A DNA stretch of 36,212 nt, taken from NCBI GenBank assembly GCA_021790655.1, contig JAJYGR010000045.1:1-36212 (forward strand), read 5' to 3'. Every line of letters begins with the position of its first letter. Position 1 is the first letter of the stretch. The DNA comes from Acidobacteriota bacterium (GTDB lineage: Bacteria; Acidobacteriota; Terriglobia; Terriglobales; Acidobacteriaceae). The notes beneath the pieces are model-generated. The model worked only from the letters and a program-made list of their open reading frames with translations, was not told the origin of the DNA and ran no database searches. Both the position numbers and the translations under genes were made by a program. Below are positions 1-7,524 of this stretch, piece by piece.

Positions 1-210
1 CATGGAGACGCCATGCTGCACTACCCGGTATTGATCCAGAATCTTATCGAGCATTGCGAGCGGTCGACCGCCATCCACCATGTAATTTTCAGAGATGACC
101 TCAAACCAATCGACGACCGGGTGCTGCGTGAGGATGTGCTCGTAATGCGGCACGCGCAGGCCGATCCCGATGCCGTAGTCCGTAAAGCCATTGAACCGAT
201 TGGCTGCCAT
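1..210 (-). CDS. bufB: DUF692/MNIO-family enzyme (BufB-like), N-terminal part only; truncated by left window edge
   Basis: Not in ORF track because it has no stop in the window. Minus-strand reading from ATG at 210: MAANRFNGFTDYGIGIGLRVPHYEHILTQHPVVDWFEVISENYMVDGGRPLAMLDKILDQYRVVQHGVSM. The G(I/L)GLR..HY..I......DWFE.ISENYM pattern is the DUF692 N-terminal signature. GGAG ribosome-binding site lies just upstream. It directly follows a Cys-rich secreted peptide. Confidence 0.9.
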   Translation of the reverse strand, partial: MAANRFNGFTDYGIGIGLRVPHYEHILTQHPVVDWFEVISENYMVDGGRPLAMLDKILDQYRVVQHGVSM

Positions 211-288
211 ACAACACTCCAGAAACTGAAAGATTGGGCGGCAGTGTTGAACATGGTTCTGGCAGACCACCGCCCGCATCAAGTGGTT

Positions 289-582
289 TTAGGACATTTT
301 GGGCATAGGCTTGGAACCGTCGGTTGCACAGCTCCCCTTGCCCTTGCAGGAGTTCTTGTGATCGGCGCCCTGGCCCTTGCAGGAGTTCTGGCCCTTACAG
401 GCATGCTTTTCAACCTTTTTCTTCGAGGCCAAGATCAGGTTGACCGAATCGGTCGCAGTCTGGGTGGCGTACTGTGTATGGCCGCCCTCCGCAGCGGTGG
501 CTGCATTGGCGCGTACAGCGGTGCCCGTGAATAAACCGGAAACCGCTGCTGCAAACAGGAGCGTTTTGAAATTGCTGTTCAT
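289..582 (-). CDS. bufA: Bufferin-like Cys-rich secreted precursor peptide (BufA-type)
   Basis: Signal-peptide-like N-terminus (MNSNFKTLLFAAAVSGLFTGTAVRANA) followed by KHACKGQNSCKGQGADHKNSCKGKGSCATDG; adjacent to DUF692 gene. Confidence 0.85.
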   Translation of the reverse strand: MNSNFKTLLFAAAVSGLFTGTAVRANAATAAEGGHTQYATQTATDSVNLILASKKKVEKHACKGQNSCKGQGADHKNSCKGKGSCATDGSKPMPKMS

Positions 583-643
583 TCGGTAATGGCGTGCCTG
601 ATTCAGAATGAGGCCGCACCGGAGTCCGGCCCTTATCAGCTAC

Positions 644-668
644 GATTCCGCAGGAAAAGGAAAGTTAC
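644..668 (-). promoter_or_regulatory. Putative ECF promoter (GTAAC-N15-GAATC) for bufA-bufB
   Basis: Minus strand GGTAACTTTCCTTTTCCTGCGGAATCG; same spacing and motif as five other intergenic sites in the window. Confidence 0.7.
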
Positions 669-681
669 CGATGACACAGAT

Positions 682-1700
682 TTATTTCGCTGGATATTTC
701 TCAGTGCATACGTGATCTGTACGTGGAGATGTGATGCTTTGCCGTATTTTGGCGAGCGGAGCGTGGTCATCGAAAAGAATGCTGCCATCATGGGAATGGA
801 CGCCGAGCTGGCGCCATAGTAAATCGAGGTCAACTGGATCTGGCTCTTCTCCCATCTCCCTGTAAATGCTGGTCAAGACCGATGTTCCAGTGGCCTGATC
901 GCCCGCGGCAAGCACTCTGGAGATGGGCCACTCCTGATCGATGGTCCCCCTGCAGCGACGATCGCGCGCAATGCATCCTGCAACCCCTCACTGTTCTGGG
1001 TCTGTTCCCGGATGGATACGTCTGCCACGAGGCAAAACAGGGCCCCACCCCAGTAAGTGCTTGCCCAGCTATGCGCCTGATTCAAGCCCTGATCGGTGGC
1101 CCCGGGTTCTCCCTTGGGCATGTTCCGAAGCAATTCTCCCCATACTTTTTCCGGGGAAAGAGTGCCGGCTTGCGATCGGGCAATCGGCTCGATATAGGTG
1201 GCAAGCCCCTCTTCCAGCCAATGGTGGTTCTGCGAAAGTGAGGGCAATGCCATATGCACAAGTTCGTGCGTCATCGTCCAGTCGTTCGCCAAGTCCTGCT
1301 CCGTCGTATGCTGTCCGACGCGCATTCTGGTAAATGCTGGAAACCCATCGACGTTGCCCCAGGTCGTTCCGGTCAGCACTCCTGCCTCATCGGCAATCGG
1401 CAGGACAAGGACGCGCACACGCGCTACAGGAGATTTTCCATAGAAGAGAGAGACTGCATTCGCAGCCGTTTTAACCCATTGGACAATGTCGTTGTGGCTT
1501 ATGTCGAGATCGCCGTGGGCAAAATCTATCTGGATCTCAGCGCCGCTCACGTGGATCACCTGGGTTGACGTAACAGAGCTACTCCACGGTGCTCGATGCA
1601 GACCCGGAAACTGGGTCATACGTCCGCTTGCGGAGGCGGCGGTGACGGAACCAAGCAGCATTGGAAGCAAAAGAGCATATTCTAGGCGGCCTGGCTTCAT
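682..1700 (-). pseudogene. Secreted gluzincin-type metallopeptidase (HELVH...E), with apparent single-base frameshift near 946-950
   Basis: ORF 873..1700 carries a signal peptide and HELVHMALPSLSQNHHWLEEGLATY. The plausible C-terminus (TIDQEWPISRVLAAGDQATGTSVLTSIYREMGEEPDPVDLDLLWRQL...) continues in the frame of ORF 682..915. The frames join at a C5 (minus-strand G5) run. Confidence 0.7.
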
Positions 1701-1726
1701 CGGCTCTCACAAACGGATTCTTGTAT

Positions 1727-2074
1727 TCAGAGTTGCTTGGAGAGCAGATCATGGTGCTCGTAGCGTAGGCACGGATGATTCCCTGGCACTGCAACCCGAA
1801 ACCAGATAAATGGGAACAGCGGGTTTGGCAACCAATACATCCACCCCAAACTCTTTTCCGGTGTGTCACCGGGTAGCAACCAATCCATCCAGACGTAGAA
1901 GAACTTGTAGGGGCAGAAGCCCGGAACATAATTTACTTTGAACGAGCAGCCTTTCAGATATCGGCGGCGGATGTAGTAGTTTCCCTCAAACGGAGTGATG
2001 CCCCAGCCGATCGGCCCCTCAGCAAGCACCGCTCCAGTAACCCGATGCGTAATCGTAATGGCTTGACGGCTCAA
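1727..2074 (-). CDS. Conserved small protein, possibly DUF427-like
   Basis: ORF with VTGAVLAEGPIGWGITPFEGNYYIRRRYL...WMYWLPNPLFPFIWFRV; overlaps stop of upstream anti-sigma gene. Family assignment is from memory of similar proteins. Confidence 0.5.
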   Translation of the reverse strand: MSRQAITITHRVTGAVLAEGPIGWGITPFEGNYYIRRRYLKGCSFKVNYVPGFCPYKFFYVWMDWLLPGDTPEKSLGWMYWLPNPLFPFIWFRVAVPGNHPCLRYEHHDLLSKQL

Positions 2075-2316
2075 CTAGCGGAACCCTCAAGAATTGCTTT
2101 GTCCAGAAAACGATGCAGGCGAGCGCTATAACCGGACGGGACCTCAAATACCCGTTCGTCTCCTGTAATGACTAGCATCTTCCGGGTGCTGTCGTAGACG
2201 GCAGAGCACCGATGGCAACCGCGCAGATGTTGCTCGATTGTGTGGCACAATTCCGGCGAAGCTTCTCCATCCACATATTCGGACAGATGAGCGATTATCG
2301 TTTTGCAGCGAACCAT
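2071..2316 (-). CDS. Zinc-finger (zf-HC2) anti-sigma factor, apparently without a transmembrane segment
   Basis: HTIEQHLRGCHRCSAVYD (H-x3-C-x2-C motif); overlaps the end of the ECF sigma gene. Confidence 0.8.
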   Translation of the reverse strand: MVRCKTIIAHLSEYVDGEASPELCHTIEQHLRGCHRCSAVYDSTRKMLVITGDERVFEVPSGYSARLHRFLDKAILEGSAS

Positions 2317-2960
2317 GGGTTCACTCCTTTCCAGCGTTCCCAGATCGAGACCTTGGGTTTGGCGAAGATCGGCGACAGTGCTTCGCGCATCATCAAGCGG
2401 GCCCGATGCAATCGGGTCTTGACCATGGGTACGCTAATGCCAAGAATTTCTGCGGCTTCTGCGATGTTCAGGTGCTCCATGTCCCGCAACACAAAGATCT
2501 CGCGGTAGATTTCGGGGAGGCTCGCCAGCGCCTCTATGATCGCAGCGCGGACCTCTTGCTGCTCCAGGATTTCATTGGGCAGATCGCGCCAGTCGGCAAA
2601 TTGCTTTGGATGGAAGTGTTTTGTCTGCCCTTCCTTTTCCTGCTCTTCATCCACGGACTGATAGAGATGCTGGTGGCGTTTCCGCTTGTACATTTTTGCT
2701 TCGTTTTCAACGACTCGCATGGCCCACTGGGCGAATTTGTCGGTCTCCGCGAGTTGTTCCAGATGCAAAAATATCTTCAGCATGGCCTGTTGTACGGCAT
2801 CTTCCGCATCATCCTGATTGCGAAGAACGGAATACGCAATCAGGAACGCACGCCGCTCATAAGGCCGGATCAGCTCATGAAAATGGCTGCGTTCTCCTGC
2901 CCTGATTCTCTGGATCAGGAATGGTTCCCTCGATTTTTCCATCAACGCCTGATCGTTCAT
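2295..2960 (-). CDS. ECF RNA polymerase sigma factor (RpoE-like)
   Basis: Regions 2 and 4 recognisable: YERRAFLIAYSVLRNQDDAEDAVQQAMLKIFLHLEQL... and LPEIYREIFVLRDMEHLNIAEAAEILGISVPMVKTRLHRARLMMREAL. ATG at 2960 preferred over the ORF-track start at 2981. Confidence 0.92.
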   Translation of the reverse strand: MNDQALMEKSREPFLIQRIRAGERSHFHELIRPYERRAFLIAYSVLRNQDDAEDAVQQAMLKIFLHLEQLAETDKFAQWAMRVVENEAKMYKRKRHQHLYQSVDEEQEKEGQTKHFHPKQFADWRDLPNEILEQQEVRAAIIEALASLPEIYREIFVLRDMEHLNIAEAAEILGISVPMVKTRLHRARLMMREALSPIFAKPKVSIWERWKGVNPWFAAKR

Positions 2961-2994
2961 TGACAATACTGTCCGCAACAACCTTAAAAATAAG

Positions 2995-3019
2995 GATTCG
3001 CGGAACGGGCAAAGGTTAC
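2995..3019 (-). promoter_or_regulatory. Putative autoregulatory ECF promoter (GTAAC-N15-GAATC) upstream of the sigma gene
   Basis: Minus strand TGTAACCTTTGCCCGTTCCGCGAATCC. Confidence 0.7.
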
Positions 3020-3056
3020 ATCATCTCGTTTCCTCTTCTGTAAAGAAAAGCGCCCT

Positions 3057-3081
3057 GTAACCTTTTTTGATTATGGAAATC
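3057..3081 (+). promoter_or_regulatory. Putative ECF promoter (GTAAC-N15-AAATC) for the redoxin operon
   Basis: Plus strand TGTAACCTTTTTTGATTATGGAAATCA; same spacing as other sites. Confidence 0.6.
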
Positions 3082-3168
3082 AACATATAGAGGGAGCTAC
3101 GTAAAGTTTATGCTGGCTGCTTGGCGGCCACTCAGCGATTGATGGTCTGGCTGGAAAGGGTGAATTGA

Positions 3169-4251
3169 ATGAAATTTCTGCGGCATACAATCCGCGTGGC
3201 AAGGCTCAGTGCTTGTTGTCTCCTTCTTCCTGTTTTGGTGAGTGTGCTGCACGCGCAAGACGGCACAAAGATTCCAGGGCTGACGGCGGGAGACCGAATT
3301 CCACCGATTTCCGCAAAGGACCAGACTGGCACCCCCCAGACATTTGACACGCTGAAAGGGAAGCACGGTCTGCTGCTGCTGTTCTCGCGCTCCGCGGATT
3401 GGTGTCCGTTCTGCAAGCAGCAGCTTATGCAATTGCAGCAGGCCAAGCAGGAGTTTGCAGCGAAAGGCATCCATGTAGCCTCCATCACCTACGATTCACC
3501 GGCGATCCTGAAGAGCTTTGCCGACCGCAAAGGCATCACCTACCCGATGCTATCGGACCCGCAGTCGCAGATCATCCGCGCCTTTGGCATCCTCAATCCC
3601 GATGGCAAAGGCTTTGCCGCAGGCATCCCGTATCCGGGCATGTACTACATCACGCCGGATGGCATCATTCAAAAGCGCTTCTTTGAAACACAATATTTCG
3701 ACCGCTTCACTCCGAACAATGCGTATGCGGAACTGTTCGGTGGAGCTACCCCTGCGGCCAAATCTGTTGTCACTGAGCAGGGGCCGCATTTGACTCTTCA
3801 GCTTGCCCAGTCCGATACCGTCGTCGGCCCAGGCAGCCGGCTTGAACTACTGGTAAAGATCCATCCAGCGCCGAAAGTGCATGTTTATGCTCCCGGGGCT
3901 GAGACTCATGGGTACAAAGTAGTGAGCCTGGTGCTTGATACGAGTCCGAATTTTCGCGCACTTCCCACAATATATCCGCCGGGAACCATTATGGTGTTCC
4001 GCGCACTCAAAGAGTCTGTCCCTGTCTACAGCAAATCTGTGGTGATCCGTCAGGACATCGTGATGACGGCCGCGAGGGACTTTATCCACTCTATCGGTCA
4101 AGGAAGACAGGTTGAAATCTCTGGCACGTTCAACTACCAGGCATGTGACGACCACCAGTGCTTCAATCCAGTGAATGAGCCGGTGAAATGGACTGTACGA
4201 GTCGAACCGCTTGATACAGTGCGCGCTCCAGAGGCGATTCGGCACAAGTAG
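3169..4251 (+). CDS. Secreted redoxin (AhpC/TSA-like, W-C-P-F-C) fused to a DsbD-N-like domain
   Basis: GLTAGDRIPPISAKDQTGTPQTF...RSADWCPFCKQQLMQLQQ; C-terminal beta-rich region with CDDHQCFNPVNEPVKWTV typical of DsbD N-terminal domains; signal peptide. Confidence 0.8.
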   Translation: MKFLRHTIRVARLSACCLLLPVLVSVLHAQDGTKIPGLTAGDRIPPISAKDQTGTPQTFDTLKGKHGLLLLFSRSADWCPFCKQQLMQLQQAKQEFAAKGIHVASITYDSPAILKSFADRKGITYPMLSDPQSQIIRAFGILNPDGKGFAAGIPYPGMYYITPDGIIQKRFFETQYFDRFTPNNAYAELFGGATPAAKSVVTEQGPHLTLQLAQSDTVVGPGSRLELLVKIHPAPKVHVYAPGAETHGYKVVSLVLDTSPNFRALPTIYPPGTIMVFRALKESVPVYSKSVVIRQDIVMTAARDFIHSIGQGRQVEISGTFNYQACDDHQCFNPVNEPVKWTVRVEPLDTVRAPEAIRHK

Positions 4252-4350
4252 AAGTGCCTGTTCTGGTGCTCTCAAGATTGCAATATGGCCACGGCCGTTG
4301 CTACCGGACGGACAAGTCTCTCAATTTTTCAACTTTCAAGGAGTTTCTAC

Positions 4351-4920
4351 ATGAAGAACACCGCAAAACTGGCACTTCCCGCGCAGATGATCGACAGCAC
4401 CGAAGGAACCGGTAAAACAATGTTGGAGACAGCAAAAGCGCAGTTGGGGTTCGTTCCCAACATGTATGCGAACATGGTCAATTCACCAGGCTTGCTGGAA
4501 ACCTACCTGCTCGGATATAACCGCTTTCGCGAGGAAAGCGGCTTTACGCCGGTAGAACAGGAGGCGGTGCTGCTGACCATCAGTCGCTTCCATGCCTGCA
4601 CGTACTGCATGGCGGCCCACAGCATGATCGCAGACAAGATGTCGAAAGTGCCCGCTGAAGTATTGCAGGCATTGCGGACAGGTGGGCCAATTGCAGATGC
4701 CAAGCTGGCCGTCTTGTCGGAGTTTACTCGTCTGATGTTGGAGCAGCGTGGCAACCCTACGACGGACCAACTGAATGCGTTCAAGGCTGCCGGTTACAGC
4801 GAGCGTCAAGTGCTGGAGATTGTCCTGGCGATTGCCGTAAAGACCCTCAGCAATTACAGCAATCACGTCTTTCACACCGAGGTGGATGCGCCATTCCAGA
4901 AATATGTATGGGAACAATAA
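4351..4920 (+). CDS. Carboxymuconolactone decarboxylase / AhpD-like protein
   Basis: TISRFHACTYCMAAHSMIA (C-x2-C...H); start at 4351 has an AAGGAG RBS. Confidence 0.87.
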   Translation: MKNTAKLALPAQMIDSTEGTGKTMLETAKAQLGFVPNMYANMVNSPGLLETYLLGYNRFREESGFTPVEQEAVLLTISRFHACTYCMAAHSMIADKMSKVPAEVLQALRTGGPIADAKLAVLSEFTRLMLEQRGNPTTDQLNAFKAAGYSERQVLEIVLAIAVKTLSNYSNHVFHTEVDAPFQKYVWEQ

Positions 4921-4962
4921 TCGTTCGTTTTGGGCAACGCCGAGCTGGCCATCAGGAACACT

Positions 4963-6075
4963 ATGACTCTGATCATCATTCTCGCTCTAGGATTTGTCCT
5001 TGCCTATGTGAACGGCGCGAATGACGTATCGAAAGGGATTGCAACGCTGGTCGGAAGCGGCGTGACGAATTACCGTCGAGCCATTTTGTGGGGTAGTTTC
5101 TGGACCGGCATAGGTGGCATCGCGGGAGCATTTCTGGCGCACGCCATGATCCAGACATTTGGCAGCGGTCTGCTCGCACCAGGCGTTCACGCAAGTGTAT
5201 CTGCTGCACTCGCTACGATTGCCGGTGCTGCACTGTGGGTGGCGCTGGCTACGATCAGAGGTCTTCCGGTTTCTACGACGCACGCCATCGTCGGTTCAAT
5301 TGCAGGAACCGCTTCCCTCGCCTACGGGTTTGGTGGCGTCAACTGGCTATCTTTGGTTGGCAAGATCGCCTTACCTCTGCTGCTCAGCCCAATCGTGTCA
5401 CTGGTTCTCACCGCGGGCCTTCTCCGCGCTTGGAAAGCATTAGCTACTGGTTCCGTGAACGACTGCGTTTGTGCGGAAATAGTTCAGCCGATGGAGGCCA
5501 TCGGTGGCGGCGAGGGCGTGATAGGTGTGACCTCTGTTGTGCCACGACTCCACCTTGCGACGTGTGAAGCGAGCGAATGCCTGTTTCCCAAGATCACCCT
5601 CAACCATCTGCATTGGCTTACAAGTGGCGCTACCAGCTTTGCTCGCGGACTGAATGATGCACCCAAGATGGTGGCGATCTTATTGAGCGCAGCATTCCTT
5701 GCAGGGAGGGTATCTGCCCTGCCACTTACCTATTTTGTAGCGATGACACTCGGCATAGTTGCCGGGAGCTGGATGGCAGGCCAGCGAATCACCGAGGTAC
5801 TCGCCTGCGAAGTGACGCAAATGGACCATCGGGAAGGATTGGTGGCGAACCTGTCTACGGCAACATTGGTAGGGGTTGGCGCTGCTTTCGGGTGGCCGAT
5901 GTCCACAACACATGTCGCATCGGGCGCAATCTTTGGAATCGCCTCTACCAAAGACGAAAAGGTGAACGGCAAGATGATACGTACCATGCTGGCTGCCTGG
6001 ATCATCACGCTACCCGGAGCGGCGCTTTTGGGAGCTATGGTACTCGTCCTGCTTCGCATCGCAGGTTTGCATTGA
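4963..6075 (+). CDS. pit: PiT-family inorganic phosphate transporter
   Basis: GFVLAYVNGANDVSKGIATLVGSG and GWPMSTTHVASGAIFGIA; multi-pass hydrophobic profile. Confidence 0.9.
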   Translation: MTLIIILALGFVLAYVNGANDVSKGIATLVGSGVTNYRRAILWGSFWTGIGGIAGAFLAHAMIQTFGSGLLAPGVHASVSAALATIAGAALWVALATIRGLPVSTTHAIVGSIAGTASLAYGFGGVNWLSLVGKIALPLLLSPIVSLVLTAGLLRAWKALATGSVNDCVCAEIVQPMEAIGGGEGVIGVTSVVPRLHLATCEASECLFPKITLNHLHWLTSGATSFARGLNDAPKMVAILLSAAFLAGRVSALPLTYFVAMTLGIVAGSWMAGQRITEVLACEVTQMDHREGLVANLSTATLVGVGAAFGWPMSTTHVASGAIFGIASTKDEKVNGKMIRTMLAAWIITLPGAALLGAMVLVLLRIAGLH

Positions 6076-6114
6076 GCAGGTTCTGTTTTTCTGAATGCTA
6101 GGGTTAACAGGCAA

Positions 6115-7524
6115 CTAGCGCCAGAGTACCGACAGACCGCGAATGATCTTACCTGACGTTCCAGAGAATGCGCTTTCAAAAGCCATCCTTGTTACCAATA
6201 ACTGCACTCCAGTCGAATACGTCGGATAGGGATGGATCGTCGCGGCCAGGTCACTCAGCTTCAGCTTATTGTGCATGGTAATAGCAATTTCCGTGATGGT
6301 CTCTCCTGCCCGCTCGCCTACGATACTTGCGCCAACGATATGCCCGCTTTTGCGTGCGATGATCTTGATCAAGCCCAGCTTGTCATCCTCATTCACAGCG
6401 CGATCCACTTTGCTTATGTCAAAGGTCATTATCTGTAAATCGTGCTTGTATTTATCCCGCGCCCTCTGTTCGGTAAGGCCGATCTGGGCAACCTCCGGGG
6501 CCGTGAAGGTGATGCGCGGCATAGCTTCGGCCATCCCCGCATTGTTACCGGGAAGCAAAGCGTTTCTTACTGCTTGAAAACCCTGCCAGCCTGCCAGATG
6601 GGAATACTGCGGTCCTCCAATCACGTCGCCTGCCGCGTAAATGTGACTGGCTGTTGTCTGGAGATGGCCATTTACCTGAATGCCACATTCCGAATAGAGT
6701 ACTTTTGCTACTTCCAATCCTAGATCGTGTACCAGCGGAGCACGGCCTGTCGCAACGAATAAAAGATCGCCTGTAGCGCTGCCAGCATTTGTTTCCACCG
6801 TGATGTTGGGGCCATCTTTGTGCACAGCTACTGCCTGCGCGGCAATGCGCTGCACGCCCTCCTGCTCAAACACTCTGCTGATAATTTCAGAGACCTCTGG
6901 CTCTTCCGACGGCAGCAAACGCTCGGCAATGACCACCACTTCAGAGCCAAGCCTGCGATAGGCTTGAGCGATCTCGCAACCAATAGGGCCGCCACCAACG
7001 ATGAGCAATCTCTGCGGCAGTCGATCATTGTCAAAGATTTTCTGGTAGGTGAAAAATGGAACCTCTGCCAGTCCAGCCAGGGCAGGAATACGTGGCTCTG
7101 CGCCGGTGTTAATCAAGATTTTCTTTGCTTGGATCCGCTGCGTTCCCACCTCCAGCGTATGTGGGTCGAGAAACCGTGTTGCACCAAGAAGAACGTCCAT
7201 GCCTTTTTTACGGAGCGCTTCCGGCATAGTGGGTTCGTAGATTTGCTGGATGGTGGCGCGCAAATAATCGCGGACCTGCGTCATGTCCGTGACAGGAGCA
7301 CTGACCTGCAATCCATAACGGGAAGCAGTGCGTGCATGATGGGCCACGGTCGCTACTTTGATGAGCGACTTGCTAGGCACGCAGCCAGTCCAGGTGCAAT
7401 CTCCCCCGATCAAACCTTTCTCCAGCAGAGCGGTCCTCGCGCCCAATTGAACAGCGAAGTCCGCGGCGATCAGACCGGCAGCGCCCGCTCCGATGATGGC
7501 AAGATCATATTCCGGCGTGTTCAT
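6115..7524 (-). CDS. Dihydrolipoamide dehydrogenase/mercuric reductase-like flavoprotein
   Basis: DLAIIGAGAAGLIAADFAVQLGARTALLEKGLIGGDCTWTGCVPSKSLIK; NAD-binding and dimerisation domains (HPYPTYSTGVQ). Lacks HMA domain and C-terminal Cys pair of true MerA. Confidence 0.85.
   Translation of the reverse strand: MNTPEYDLAIIGAGAAGLIAADFAVQLGARTALLEKGLIGGDCTWTGCVPSKSLIKVATVAHHARTASRYGLQVSAPVTDMTQVRDYLRATIQQIYEPTMPEALRKKGMDVLLGATRFLDPHTLEVGTQRIQAKKILINTGAEPRIPALAGLAEVPFFTYQKIFDNDRLPQRLLIVGGGPIGCEIAQAYRRLGSEVVVIAERLLPSEEPEVSEIISRVFEQEGVQRIAAQAVAVHKDGPNITVETNAGSATGDLLFVATGRAPLVHDLGLEVAKVLYSECGIQVNGHLQTTASHIYAAGDVIGGPQYSHLAGWQGFQAVRNALLPGNNAGMAEAMPRITFTAPEVAQIGLTEQRARDKYKHDLQIMTFDISKVDRAVNEDDKLGLIKIIARKSGHIVGASIVGERAGETITEIAITMHNKLKLSDLAATIHPYPTYSTGVQLLVTRMAFESAFSGTSGKIIRGLSVLWR

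Noticed and set aside
340-410. Short repeats considered as a CRISPR-like or tandem-repeat array
   Set aside because: They encode the CKG(Q/K)/SC repeats of the bufferin-like peptide and have no regular spacer structure.
13-534. Plus-strand 173 aa ORF at the left edge
   Set aside because: Shadow of bufA/DUF692 on the opposite strand; no recognisable family.
2037-2061. Plus-strand GTAAC-N15-AATGG considered as an ECF site
   Set aside because: Inside a gene, wrong orientation, second half does not match.
2238-2963. 241 aa plus-strand ORF
   Set aside because: Antisense of the clearly recognisable ECF sigma gene.
6076-6114. Convergent-gene gap checked for a bidirectional terminator
   Set aside because: No convincing GC-rich hairpin with U-tract could be read by eye.
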